NCBI RefSeq assembly: GCF_046630445.1
Contig: NC_092338.1
Span: 151,762,501-151,826,500 of the forward strand
Origin: Rutidosis leptorrhynchoides
Lineage: Eukaryota; Streptophyta; Magnoliopsida; Asterales; Asteraceae
Direction: 5' to 3'
DNA: 64,000 nt
A program made the translations under genes and the position numbers. Within the stretch, counting starts at the first letter, position 1. Each line of letters begins with the position of its first letter. The notes below the pieces were generated by a model, which saw only the letters and a program-made list of their open reading frames with translations, was not told the DNA's origin and did not search any database. Shown in pieces: positions 1 to 11,600 of the stretch.

Positions 1-676
1 TAAAATCCTAGGAATTCACCTGGAATTCATTAGGTCACCTGAACTAAATCGGGTGTCAACCGTAAGAACGGTGGTTGCATAACATGGTCAAAGACAGGAC
101 CTTGTGCCAGACCGACAAATTATAAGGGTGAGCTTTACTATTGCTCCTACCAAGGATAGTAATTGCGTCCGACACGTTATAGACCATAATCAAAAGCATG
201 TCACGGGACATTGCCTTAAACAGTTGCTTGTTCAACGCTTTCCTTTACAACCGGACGGTAGTTTGCCGAAAGGTAATATACGGAACAAGTAAACTGGACG
301 TGTTGCTTTCCAAATACAAGGTTAGCAAGTGGGTGACACAAAACCGCAAGTTTTGAGCTAAAATTTTCAAATCTGAAACCCACCAAACCCACAAAAATAT
401 TTTGCAAACACCGGTAAAGGGTTATTCCGGAAAACTTATCTAGGGTAAAAACTAGATTTAATTTTCAAAAGATCAAATGTTTTCACAAAGATCCAATTTC
501 CTTAATGGATCTAAATTTTTATAGTCATGTGGGACTGTAAACCATATCGTTACTACCATTGTTTATACCGCCGTATAGAAATCACTGATGTACAAAGTGT
601 GAAGAATAAAGAAGTGATTCTAGTATTTCAAGACAATATTGCTTGAGGACAAGCAACGCTCAAGTGTGGGAATATT
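1..676 (+). mobile_element. Athila-1 internal 3' end (non-coding), cut by window edge
   Basis: This stretch is the reverse complement of about 34071-34740, the non-coding 3' part of Athila-2. It ends in a purine-rich AAGTGTGGGAATAT at 662-675, directly before a TG dinucleotide, which fits a polypurine tract next to the 3' LTR. Short ORFs here have no recognisable domain and I do not call them. The element continues to the left of the window. Confidence 0.7.
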
Positions 677-2649
677 TGATAATGCTAAAAACGAACATAT
701 ATTTCATAGCATTATTCCTCAAGAAAGACAAGCTTTTAGTTGCAATTGTTCTATTTACAAGTGATATTCGTTTAAATAATAAAAGGTGAAGACAAAAGAC
801 AGATTCGACGAATTGAAGACGCAAACGACCAAAAAGCTCAAAAGTACAAAAGACAATCAAAAAGGTTCCAATTATTGATAAGAAACGTCTCGAAATCACA
901 AGAGTACAAGATTCAAAACGCAAAGTACAAGATATTAAATTGTACGCAAGGACGTTCGAAAATCCGGAACCGGGACCAGAGTCAACTCTTAACGCTCGAC
1001 GCAACGGACTAAAAATTACAAGTTAACTATGTATATAAATATAATATAATATATAATTAATTATATTAATTATATATATATTATATATATATATTATTAA
1101 AACCGTCGGCAGCCAGAAACTCCAAGGGAGTAAATTGAAAATACCTCTCCGCGACTCGCGGAGTTTGAAGGGCTTTTTGCCGCGAGTCGCGGAGCCCCAA
1201 AAATCAAATCTGGCTATAAAATCAACCCGAATTCTGATCAAAAATAAATCTTTTTTTCATCTCTCTCTCAATATATACGAGTAATATATATTTATATTTA
1301 TAATTTATATTTTAATTTTAATTATAATTCTAATAATAAGGGTATGTTAGCGAATGTTGTAAGGGTGTAAGTCGAAATTCTGTCCGTGTAACGCTACGCT
1401 ATTTTTAATCATTGTAAGTTATGTTCAACCTTTTTATATTAATGTCTCGTAGCTAAGTTATTATTATGCTTGTTTAAAACGAAGTAATCATGATGTTGGG
1501 CTAATTACTAAAATTGGGTAATTGGGCTTTGTACCATAATTGGGGTTTGGATAAAAGAACGACACTTGTGGAAACTAGACTATGGGCTATTAATGGGCTT
1601 TATATTTGTTTAACTAAATGAAAGTTTGTTAATGTTAATATAAAGATTTACAATTGGGCGTCCCTATAAATTACCATATACACTCGATCGGACACGATGG
1701 GCGGGGTATTTATATGTACGAATAATCGTTCATTTAACCGGACACGGGAATGGATTAATAGCCACTAGAATAATCAAAACAGGGGTGAAATTACATTCAA
1801 GGGTAATTGGTGTAATTGTTAACAAAGTAGTAAAACCTTGGTTTACACGCAGTCGATAACCTGGTGTATTCATTAAACAAAGTATTAAAACCTTGTTACA
1901 ATTCGAATCCCCAATTAGTTGGAATATTTATCTTCGGGTATAATAATAATTTGACAAGGACACTTGCAATTTATATTTATGACTGATGGACTGTTATGGA
2001 CAAAAACCAGACGGACATATTGAATAATCCAGGACAAAGGACAATTAACCCATGGGCATAAAACTAAAATCAACACGTCAAACATCATGATTACGGAAGT
2101 TTAAATAAGCATAACTCTTTTATTTCATATTTAATTTCCTTTATTTTATATTTAATTGCACTTCTAATTATCGCACTTTTATTTATTGTTATTTTATTTA
2201 ATCGCACTTTTAATTATCGCAATTTAATTTTATCGCATTTTTATTATTCGCAATTTCATTATCGTTATTTACTTTACGCTTTAATTTAAAGTCTTGTAAT
2301 TATTTTATATTTTACATTAGGTTTTAACTGCGACTAAAGTTTTAAAATCGACAAACCGGTCATTAAACGGTAAAAACCCCCCTTTATAATAATAATATTA
2401 ATTATATATATATTTGTATTTTTATAAAAGTAAACTAATATAGCGTTGAGCTTTGTTTAAAGATTTCCCTGTGGAACGAACCGGACTTACTAAAAACTAC
2501 ACTACTGTACGATTAGGTACACTGCCTATAAGTGTTGTAGCAAGGTTTAAGTATATCCATTCTATAAATAAATAAATATCTTGTGTAAAATTGTATCGTA
2601 TTTAATAGTGTTTTCCTAGTAAAATAATAACTATTTTATATACACCTCG
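677..2649 (+). mobile_element. Athila-1 3' LTR
   Basis: About 1.97 kb, inverted copy of 32104-34070 with high identity by eye. It starts TGATAATGC after the polypurine-like tract and ends near TACACCTCG, where recognisable Tekay integrase sequence begins. That places an Athila insertion, or a breakpoint, inside Tekay remnant A'. The right end is uncertain by a few bases because the terminal CA present in the other copy is not seen here. AT-rich throughout except for the CG-rich palindromes at 1147-1194. Confidence 0.72.
1147..1222 (+). promoter_or_regulatory. Paired CG-rich palindromes followed by TATA box in Athila LTR
   Basis: Two copies of the palindrome core CCGCGA-N-TCGCGG (1147-1163 and 1180-1194) lie about 17 bp apart. 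They are followed by CTATAAAAT at 1214-1222 and a CT-rich run at 1258-1270, a plausible plant core promoter and start region. The same pair occurs at 33554-33602 in Athila-2. Function of the palindromes is unknown. Confidence 0.5.
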
Positions 2650-4109
2650 TTCGACATCAGGTTTAAAAAGAAGAAAATTTGAAGAATGAAATAGCTAAAG
2701 GATCGGAGAAACAACTTAATATTCGGGAAGACGGAACCCAGTATTTGGCTGAAAGAATTTGGGTACCAAAGTTTGGGAATGCAAGAGAAATGGTACTTCG
2801 GAAAGCACATAAAACCAGATATTCAATACATCCCGAAGCGGGGAAAATGCACCAAGATCTCAAGAAACACTTTTGGTGGCCGGGTATGAAAGCCGATATT
2901 GCCACATACGTAGGGGAATGTTTGACTTGTTCTAAAGTCAAAGCTAAACATCAGAAACCATCAGGTCTGCTTCAACAACCTGAAATCCCGGAATGGAAAT
3001 GGGAAAACATTACCCGGAATAGAAATGGGAAAACATTACCATGGATTTCATTACTAAATTGCCAAGGGCTGCAAGTGGCTATGATACAATTTGGGTAATA
3101 GTCGATCATCTTACCAAGTCAACACATTTTCTACCAATGAGAGAAGATGATAAAATGTAGAAGTTGGCACGACTATACTTGAAAGAAATCGTCACCAGAC
3201 ATAGAATACCAATCTCTATTATCTATGATAGGGATGGCAGATTTGTTTCAAGATTTTGGCAGACGTTACATCAAGCATTGGGAACTCGTCTAGACATGAG
3301 TACCGCCTATCATCCATAAACAGATAGGCAGAGTGAAAGGATGATATAAACACTTGAAGACATGCTACGAGCATGTGTTATTAATTTTGGAAATGGTTGG
3401 GATTGACATCTACCATTAGCATAGATTTCCTACAACGACAGCTACCACTTAAGTATTAATGCGGCACCATTCGAAGCACCTTATCGAAGGAAGTGCATAT
3501 CTTCGATTTGTTGGAGCGTGGTGGGGGATAAAAAGAATTACGAGTCCGGAGATTATCCACGAAACTACCGAGAAAATCATTCAATTTCAACAACGGTTGA
3601 AAACTGTCCAGAGTCGACAAAAGAGCTACGCGGACGTTAGAAGAAAAGATTTAGAATTTGAGATTGGTGACATGGTCATGCTTAAGGTATCACCTTGGAA
3701 AGGCTTCGTTCATTTTGGAAAACGGGGGAAACTAAACTCGAGATACATTGGGCCATTCAAAATTATTGATCGTGTTGGACCGGTGGCTTACCGACTTGAA
3801 TTATCTCAACAACTCGCTAGTGTACATAATACCTTCCACGTCTCGAATTTGAACAAATACTTGACTAAAGAAGATCTCACTATCCCATTAGACGAGATTA
3901 AGATTAATAAAAAACTACAATTCGTTGAAGAACCCGTCGAAATAATGGATCATGAGGTTAAAGGACTCAATCAAAGTAAAATACCAATCGTAAAGGTTCG
4001 ATGGAATGCTCGTAGAGGACCCGAGTTCACCTGGGAGCATGAAGATCAAATGAAGCAGAAATACCCACACTTATTTCCAGAAGATGCGTCAACACCTTCA
4101 ATTGCTTAA
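2650..4109 (+). pseudogene. Decayed Tekay gag-pol 3' part: integrase plus chromodomain
   Basis: Translations match the C-terminal third of the B and E polyproteins in this window. Around 2800-2945 the integrase zinc-binding HHCC region is readable (HKTRYSIHPEAGKMH, then [11 protein letters not shown]). The DDE core follows with several in-frame stops, for example Gln codons turned to TAA in the HPQTDGQ region near 3320. The integrase C-terminus and a chromodomain-like tail ([14 protein letters not shown] to KYPHLF) are open from 3459 to the stop at 4107-4109. A 26-bp tandem duplication at 2989-3040 shifts the frame. Everything upstream of the integrase is missing, cut by Athila-1. Product would be non-functional. 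Confidence 0.9.
2989..3040 (+). repeat. 26-bp tandem duplication inside integrase pseudogene
   Basis: Units 2989-3014 and 3015-3040 differ at one base. The intact relatives B and E carry a single copy in the PEWKWE-ITMDF region, so this is a local duplication. Since 26 is not a multiple of three, it breaks the frame. Confidence 0.85.
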
Positions 4110-4111
4110 AA

Positions 4112-4146
4112 TTTCGGGACGAAATTTATTTAACGGGTAGGTACTG
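4112..4146 (+). promoter_or_regulatory. Stop-proximal palindrome and polypurine tract of A'
   Basis: AATTTCGGGACGAAATTT at 4112-4129 starts two bases after the stop codon. It is followed by an ACGGGTAGGTAC polypurine-like tract and then the LTR start TGTAATGACCC at 4147. The same arrangement recurs in B, C, D and E. Confidence 0.75.
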
Positions 4147-5200
4147 TAATGACCCAGACTTTTCCATGATTATAAATATGAGATTAATATTCATATGCAT
4201 AAATGTTTCCAACATATTAAGAAATTAAACTTGTTACGACTTGATTAATTAAAACGAGTTTCATGTAAACATTTGACCACCCAGTTTGTCCAACGATTCA
4301 CGAACGTTAAAACTTGTAAAAATGACATGATGATATATATATAGACATATATATATGTATTGAACATGGTATTATGATAAGTAAGTATCTCATTAAGTAT
4401 ATTAACAATGGGTTATATACATAAAATGAGACTACTAAATTAAGGAATTTGAAACGGGATATATATGTAACGATTATCGACGTAGTAATGTCTTAACTAA
4501 AATAAATACTGTAACTCCCCGTTTCTCCTCTTACATGTCCTAAGGTACCTATTTAATCCTTATAACATTTATACTTGTTTGCGTATGTGGCTATGTTTTT
4601 TGGAAATTGAGTTTGGGATGTTACTGCACAATTGTCGCGTTTGGATAGGTCCTGTCGCGTTCCAAACCATCGCGATACGCGATCGACATCGCCAATATGC
4701 GACTACTCGAAAACTGATCTTCTATCAATTTATCGCGTTTCAATAAGTGTTGTCGCGTTCATGGCGTCGCGGTACACGATGGGTCGTCGCGGTACGCGAC
4801 CAGGTCGCTGAATGGACAATTATAACCCGTTTTTAATGGGATCTTTTGGGGTGTTTTGGTCTTTTTACTTGGAGAACGGTTTTGTGAGCCTAAAAACTGA
4901 TACAACCCTATCCTAACTCATTAAACACTCCTTCACCTTCAATAATTAAATTATAGAGAGAGAGAGAGATTGAGTTTTAGAGTGAGAGAGCTCACTTTGG
5001 GGAAGAAGAAGGCCAAATCTCACCCGAGTCCGAGTTTTAAAGTTATTCCATACGTCTCTAGCTACGTTGTGATAGTGTTGGTAAGTCTTAACTCCATGTT
5101 TTGAGTTTTAATTGATTTATGGCTAGGGTTTGTTCATTGGAGACTTGAAAGACCCATTTGGGGGTTAAATGGGTGAATTTGGGTTAAATTGGTGTATGGG
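4147..5200 (+). mobile_element. Tekay A' 3' LTR, left part, interrupted by element C
   Basis: Begins TGTAATGACCC directly after the polypurine tract. It contains a cluster of TCGCG-type repeats (4627-4806), a GA microsatellite (about 4955-4972) and a leader-like region with CTAGGGTTT near 5123. At 5201 it is broken by the end of element C (TGAAAGGACCC on this strand). I do not see its right part elsewhere in the window. Confidence 0.7.
4627..4806 (+). repeat. CG-rich TCGCG / TCGCGGTACGCGA cluster in LTR A'
   Basis: Repeated short words TCGCGTTT, GTCGCGTTC, TCGCGGTAC and CGCGATACGCGATCG occur in a region otherwise AT-rich. Several are self-complementary or nearly so (TCGCGGTACGCGA at about 4788-4800). 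No known element recognised. Confidence 0.5.
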
Positions 5201-6249
5201 TGAAAGGACCCATTCATATACATTATAAACGATTCACAATAGTTGATTACATTGCGAGGTATTTGACCTCTATATGATACATTTTACAAACATTGCATTC
5301 ATTTTTAAAAGACAAACTTTCTTTACATCGAAAATTGACAGGCATGCATACCATTTCATAATATCCACTATCCAACTATAAATTGATTTAATAATAATCT
5401 TTAATGAACTCAATGACTCGAATGCAACGTTCTTCGAAATATGCTATGAAAGACTCCAAGTAATATCTTTAAAATGAGCAAATGCACAGCGGAAGATTTC
5501 TTTAACACCTGAGAATAAACATGCTTTAAAGTGTCAACCAAAAGGTTGGTGAGTTCATTAGTTTATCATAATCATTTATTTCCATCATTTTAATAGACCA
5601 CAAGAATTTCATTTCCAGTTCTCATAAATATACGTCCTATGCATAGAGACAAAAATAATCATTCATATGGTGAACACCTGGTAACCGACATTAACTAGAT
5701 ACATATAAGAATATCCCCTATCATTCCGGGATCCTCCTTCGGACATGATATAAATTTCAAAGTACTAAAGCATCCGGTACTTTGGATGGGGTTTGTTAGG
5801 CCCAATAGATCTATCTTTAGGATTCGCGTCAATTAGGGTGTCTGTTCCCTAATTCTTAGATTACCAGACTTTAATAAAAAGGGGCATATTCGATTTCGAT
5901 AATTCAACCATAGAATGTAGTTTCAATTACTTGTGTCTATTTCGTCAAACATTTATAAAAGCGCATGTATTCTCAGTCCCAAAAATATAAAGGGTAAAAA
6001 GGCAAATGAAACTCACCATACTGTATTTCGTAGTAAAAATACATATAACGTCATTGAACAAGTGCAAGGTTGGCCTCGGATTCACGAACCTAAATTAATT
6101 ATATATAATTATGTGTTGGTCAATATTTGTCTAACAAATTAGGTCAAGTTATAGTGTACCACAATCCTAATGCTCGAGACTAATATGCAAAAGTCAACAA
6201 AAGTAAATTTGACTCAAAATAATTTTCAAAAATCTATACACGATTAATA
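5201..6249 (-). mobile_element. Element C 3' LTR, first segment (split by B)
   Basis: Matches 23615-24663 base for base with about 19 differences, mostly transitions. The element lies on the minus strand, so this is the terminal part of the LTR and ends in CA (TG on the plus strand at 5201). It resumes at 15944 after element B. Joined length is about 3663 bp. Contains the intron-like module 5509-6016. Confidence 0.88.
5509..6016 (-). other. Intron-like module in LTR C (3' copy)
   Basis: Minus-strand donor-like ATG|GTGAGTTTC at 6016 and acceptor-like TTTATTCTCAG|GTGTT ending at 5509, 508 nt apart. Homologous modules occupy the same relative place in LTRs B, D, E, G and H. Splicing is inferred from sequence only. 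Confidence 0.4.
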
Positions 6250-6553
6250 TGTAGCGACCCGACCAAATCATGTTTGACGGCGCCGTCTACTTAGGTCCCG
6301 TTACGTGGTCATAAGTCTTTAAGACAAAGTTTGACCAAAATATGTCGCCTTCATTTCAAAATAAAGATTGTTCCCAAAGTTTACAAGAATTGTTCAACCA
6401 ATAGTTAAGTTACAACGTTATAATACGAATGAAATCTAGGCGACACGGTTTAAAATAAAGTCAAAAGACGCTCCATGAAATGCACATATACTCGACATCC
6501 AATGCAAGTATCAAATAATGAGCGGAAGCATGTATCATGTATCGTTCAAGGAC

Positions 6554-7016
6554 CTGAGAAAAACATAGAAATCTGTCAACGAAAACGTTGGTGAAATCAT
6601 AGGTTTAAGTAAGTAAGTACAAGCGAACCACAAGATTTGCATCAATGAAATAGTAGTAATACATTCCAAAAGTTTGTTTCACGAGCACCCAATTATCAAT
6701 GCTTAACATTTCCTTCCATTGAACCCCATCACTTAGTGCTAGAACATACACTGTTTCTCGAAAATATATTTCATTCGTAAACGGTAGCGAACCGTTTGAA
6801 TGAGGGTTTGTCAAACCCATATGGATCCATACAACATAAGTTCTCGCTTACACCCGGCAAGTGTAACTAATGATAATCGAATTGAGGATTTTGTTCTAAA
6901 CTCGTATGTAGAATGTTTGTTTTCCTGTACTTGTGTTCACTTAGTAAAAGAAATGTTTATGTTTTCTCATCCCAAATGTAAGTTCAAAAAGAGTAAAAGT
7001 GGGACTATGATCTCAC
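6554..7016 (-). other. Intron-like module in LTR B
   Basis: Minus-strand donor-like CAAG|GTGAGATCATAG at 7016 and acceptor-like TTTTTCTCAG|GTCC ending at 6554, 463 nt apart. Between them are the words shared with other LTRs (TAGTCCC, TTTGGGATGAGAA, ACACAAGTAC, AAATCTTGTGG). The same module lies in the 5' LTR of B. Confidence 0.42.
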
Positions 7017-7451
7017 CTTGAGTGCACGAGTAGTAAAGTACTTCAACAAGTAAACGTGTGCAAAGAACAATGCTAGTCTTGACCTAAACAAATAGGTCGT
7101 ATCAATAACGGTAAACACGATAGGTCAAAGATGTTCAATTAGTCCTATGGCTCGTTAAGACTCGATCTTAATAGCATGTGAATCAAATTGTCATGTTTCA
7201 TGCAAGATACAAGTATAAAAACATGTTAGAACGATTGCACAATTATTTGGTTAAGTTTGATTAAAAGTCAACTTGGTCGGGTCAAAGTCAACAGAAAAGT
7301 CAACGGGGTCGGGTTGGATATCCGACAATTTTTCTAAGTTATATAATCATATATGAGCATGTTGGCCAAGTTTCATGTTAATCGGAGGTCCGTAGCATAG
7401 CAAACATTTTCATGTCAAATGACCAAAGCGAACAGCCAGTTTTAGGCAAAC

Positions 7452-7573
7452 GGGACGGCGTCCCAAGTTGCTAGACGGCGTCCCAATATGAAGGTTGGGA
7501 CGGCGTCCCAGGTTGCTAGATGGCGTCCCAATATGAAGATTGGGACGGCGTCCCGTGATGCTAGACGGCGTCC
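7452..7573 (-). repeat. Array of GGGACGGCGTCCC palindromes, 45-bp period
   Basis: Six copies or half-copies start at 7452, 7472, 7497, 7517, 7542 and 7562, spaced 20/25/20/25/20 bp. This is a 45-bp tandem repeat in which a perfect 13-bp palindrome alternates with a TAGACGGCGTCCC variant. The sister LTR carries the same array at 14761-14882. Confidence 0.85.
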
Positions 7574-8630
7574 TGATCTTCTCCCAGGCCCTGTTTGCTG
7601 TATTCCTCAAATGGACGAACCAAAACACAAACAATCACATTTTATGATCCGCAAACAATTAGAACATGTATTTTATATCATCGGAAAGCTCTTTCGACAA
7701 GGAACGCAACTAAGCACTTTTCATCAAGCAAAAACATAATATACTATAACCGAAATCCCGTCAAGTGATCAATAGAGGTTTATTTTCAAGTTTCAAGTTT
7801 ATCAATTGAAATTTAAGTTTCGGGAATCCAATTTATACATATGATATGCCGTTTTGAAGGTAATGAAACATGTAACACAACTAAACACTTATCAATAACA
7901 TTAACAAGCATTCAACGCATCAAAAGTTCATCTAAAGCTTATCAAACCCTAATCCAAGTTCACAAAATCACTAATCATGTTCTTGGAGTTTCCTTAATTA
8001 ACCTATACATCAAAACGAAGCTAATGATACTAGGAACACAATTAGAACATGAACTTTTAACATCTAACAACATATGATCATCCAAAATTCAAGAACAACA
8101 CACCAAAATTCAAGTTCATGCTAGTTACACTAAAACAACGAGATCGAGCATACAAATTACATACACGACATCACAATGAGCCATAGACACTAACTAACAC
8201 CATTTCAAGTCAAAAACACGAATTTAGAGAAATCTAGAGTTTTAGAAATGTTACCCAAACGAGATGAAGTTGGTACCAAAATGAAGAGGATGAAGAGAGG
8301 ATCACGAATATGTAATCTATTTTGTTGTAAGCCTCCTAGATCGGATTTAGATGATGATTGAATGAATTTTGTAAATGGGTGTGTGTTCTTGCTAGAGAGA
8401 AAGAGAGAGAGGGAGATGATAATGAATGGGTGAAAGGGGTTTGACCCTTTGACCTAGTCAAGGGTTTGATCCCTTGTCAAGTTTAGTCCCTCAACTTTCG
8501 TTCGGGTGCGTGAATTACCTAAACGAGATAATTTAAAACGCTTATCAACGGGAGATGTTATAAACATATAACGGACTTTATATTAGTATAACGGAAAAAT
8601 AAATGGAAAAAAAAAAGGCGGGATGTTACA

Positions 8631-8667
8631 TTACCTACTCCTTAAAAGAAATTTCGTCCCGAAATTT
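8631..8667 (-). promoter_or_regulatory. Stop-codon palindrome and polypurine tract of B
   Basis: On the minus strand AATTTCGGGACGAAATTT (8649-8666) overlaps the gag-pol stop codon. It is followed by CTTTTAAGGAGTAGGTAA and then the 3' LTR. Purine-rich sequence directly upstream of the LTR is the expected plus-strand primer. Confidence 0.75.
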
Positions 8668-11600
8668 AAGTAGGCGTAGTAGTCGTTGTTCCTTCCTCGA
8701 GATCTTGCGTTTCTGAATTCACGAATAGATGAGGATACTTCCTTTGCATTTGATCTTGTCTTTCCCAAGTAAACTCGGGTCCTCTTTTGGCATTCCAACG
8801 AACTTTAACAATCGGGATTCGGCTTTGTTTCAATGTCTTGACGGAGGTGTCCACAATTTCAACCGGTTCCTCCACAAAATGAAGTTTGTCATCAATAGTA
8901 AGTTCTTCGAGAGGGATGACGATATCGAGTTCGGCAAGACACTTTTTCAAGTTAGATACATGGAAGGTAGGATGAACGGAGTTCAATTGAGGCGGAAGAT
9001 CTAAACGATAAGCAACGGTTCCAATACGCTCCAAGATTTCGAAAGGACCAATATACCGCGGATTTAGCTTCCCGCGTTTCCCAAAACGGATTACACCCTT
9101 CCAAGGTGCGACTTTTAACATTACTCGGTCACCGACTTGAAATTCAAGATCGTTGCGTCGTTTGTCGGTATAGCTCTTTTGACGACTTCGGGCCGTCCTA
9201 AGCCTATCTCGGATTTGAACGATTTTCTCGGTAGTTTCGTGAATGAGTTCGGGTCCGGTGATTTGTACGTCGCCTACCTCGGCCCAACAAAGAGGTGAAC
9301 GACATTTGCGGCCATATAGCGCTTCAAAAGGTGCGGCTTTAATACTCGCGTGATAACTATTGTTGTAAGAGAACTCGGCGAGAGGTAAATGCTTGTCCCA
9401 AGCTTTTCCGAAATCAACCACGCAAGCTCGTAACATGTCTTCCAAGGTTTGGATTGTACGTTCGCTTTGTCCATCGGTTTGAGGATGATATGCGGTGCTC
9501 ATGTCTAAACGCGTTCCCAACGCTTCTTGCAATGTACGCCAAAATCTAGAAACGAAACGGCCATCTCGGTCGGAGATAATCGATAAAGGTACACCGTGTC
9601 GGGCTACGATCTCCTTAATGTAAAGTTGTGCAAGTTTCTCCATTTTGTCCGTTTCTTTCATGGCAAGGAAGTGTGCGGATTTGGTGAGACGGTCAACAAT
9701 AACCCAAATGGTATCATAACCGCCCGTCGTTTTTGGTAGCTTGGTGATAAAATCCATCGTTATCCTTTCCCACTTCCATTGTGGGATCTCGGGTTGTCGA
9801 AGTAATCCGGACGGTCTTTGGTGTTCGGCTTTGACTTTGGAACATGTCAAACACTTGGAAACATAAGTAGCTACGTCCCTTTTGATGTTCGGCCACCAAT
9901 ATAATTGTTTAAGGTCGTGGTACATCTTATTGGCACCGGGGTGAATCGAGTATCGTGACTTATGGGCTTCATCTAAAATAAGGCTTCGTAGATCCCCATA
10001 ACTAGGCACCCAAATTCTTCCGGCGAAATATCGGAGTCCGGTTTCTTTAACTTCGAATCGAGAGGTGAGGACGTTCAAGTGTTCGAGAGAGATGTTTTCA
10101 TCCTTGAGAGCCTCATCTTGGGCTACCCGAATTTGGCTATTAAGGTTGGTGTGAATGGTGATGTTTAAAGCTCGGACACGGAGAGGCACCGCTCTTTCTT
10201 TTCGACTTAAGGCATCGGCTACTACATTTGCCTTCCCGGGATGGTAACGAAGCTCGCAATCGTAATCGTTTAAGGTTTCAATCCACCTTCGTTGTCTCAT
10301 GTTTAGTTGCTTTTGATCGAAAATGTGTTGGAGGCTTTTGTGATCGGTGAAGATAGTACTCTTGGTTCCATAAAGATAGTGTCTCCACATTTTAAGTGCA
10401 AAGACAACAGCTCCGAGTTCGAGATCATGTGTCGTATAGTTTCGTTCATGAATTTTGAGTTGTCGAGAAGCATAAGCAATGACTTTCGTTCGTTGCATCA
10501 ATACACACCCAAAACCATGTTTTGAGGCATCGCAATATACAACAAAGTCATCATTGCCTTCGGGAAGTGACAAGATAGGAGCGGTGGTTAGCTTCGTTTT
10601 CAAGATTTGGAATGCGGATTCATGTTCGGTCACCCAAATGAATTTCTTTCCCTTGTGAGTCAATGCGGTTAGAGGACGTGCAACCAGAGAGAAATTTTCG
10701 ATGAATCTACGATAGTACCCGGCGAGACCCAAAAATTGACGAATGTGAGTAGGAGTAGTAGGAGTCTCCCATTTGCTAATGGCTTCGATTTTCGTTGGAT
10801 CGACTTTAATACCTTGGTCACTTACAACATGACCAAGAAATTGAACTTCCTTTAACCAAAATTCACACTTGGAGAATTTGGCATAGAGTTGTTCTTGTCT
10901 TAAAAGTTCAAGCACAAGTCGGAGATGTTGTTCGTGCTCTTCTTCATTTTTAGAATAGATCAATATGTCATCGATGAACACAATAACGAATTTATCGAGA
11001 TACGGTTTGCACACGCGGTTCATAAGATCCATGAACACCGCCGGTGTGTTAGTGAGACCAAATGGCATGACAAGGAATTCATAACTACCATAACGAGTTC
11101 GGAAAGCGGTTTTGGAGACATCTTCCCCCTTAACCCTCAATTGATGATAACCCGAGCGGAGATCGATTTTCGAATATACACAAGACCCTTGTAGTTGATC
11201 AAAGAGGTCATCGATGCGAGGAAGAGGATATCGGTTCTTAACCGTCAATTTATTTAGTTCACGATAATCAATGCACATTCGTAGGGATCCGTCTTTCTTT
11301 TTAACAAACAAAATCGGAGCGCCCCAAGGTGAATGGCTAGGTTGGATAAAACCACGATCAAGTAGTTCTTGGATTTGACTTTGCAATTCTTGCATTTCGG
11401 ATGGAGCGAGTCTATATGGTGCACGTGCTACGGGTGCGGCTCCCGGAATAAGATCGATTTGGAATTCAACCGGTCGATGAGGTGGAAGACCCGGCAATTC
11501 GTCGGGAAATACATCGGAAAAGTCACTAACAATTGGCACATCATCGATATGCTTCTCATCGGACTCGACTTTCTTAACGTGGGCAAGGATCGCAAAACAA

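Larger units (their letters stand above)
6250..8630 (-). mobile_element. Element B 3' LTR
   Basis: 2381 bp, TGTAACATCCC to TCGCTACA on the minus strand. In transcription order it holds W-box-like TTGAC words (8430-8480), a CT-rich start-like region (about 8390-8415), a telo-box AAACCCTAA complement (7944-7952), the GGGACGGCGTCCC array (7452-7573), more GTCAA words (7267-7306) and the intron-like module (6554-7016). The 12-bp palindrome GACGGCGCCGTC sits near its end (6276-6287). ORFs of 60-90 codons in this LTR have no domain and overlap these repeats. Confidence 0.95.

Noticed and set aside
3320-3430. Systematic C-to-T mutation (RIP-like) as cause of the A' stops
   Set aside because: Some stops fit C-to-T or G-to-A, but others need G-to-T, so ordinary decay explains them.
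7452-7573. CRISPR-like repeat-spacer array
   Set aside because: Plant LTR context; units are a 45-bp tandem repeat with near-identical spacers, duplicated in both LTRs. There are no cas genes.
7488-7739. ORF spanning the GGGACGGCGTCCC array (also 14797-15048)
   Set aside because: Its opening is due to the repeat unit; low information content and inside an LTR, antisense to the element.
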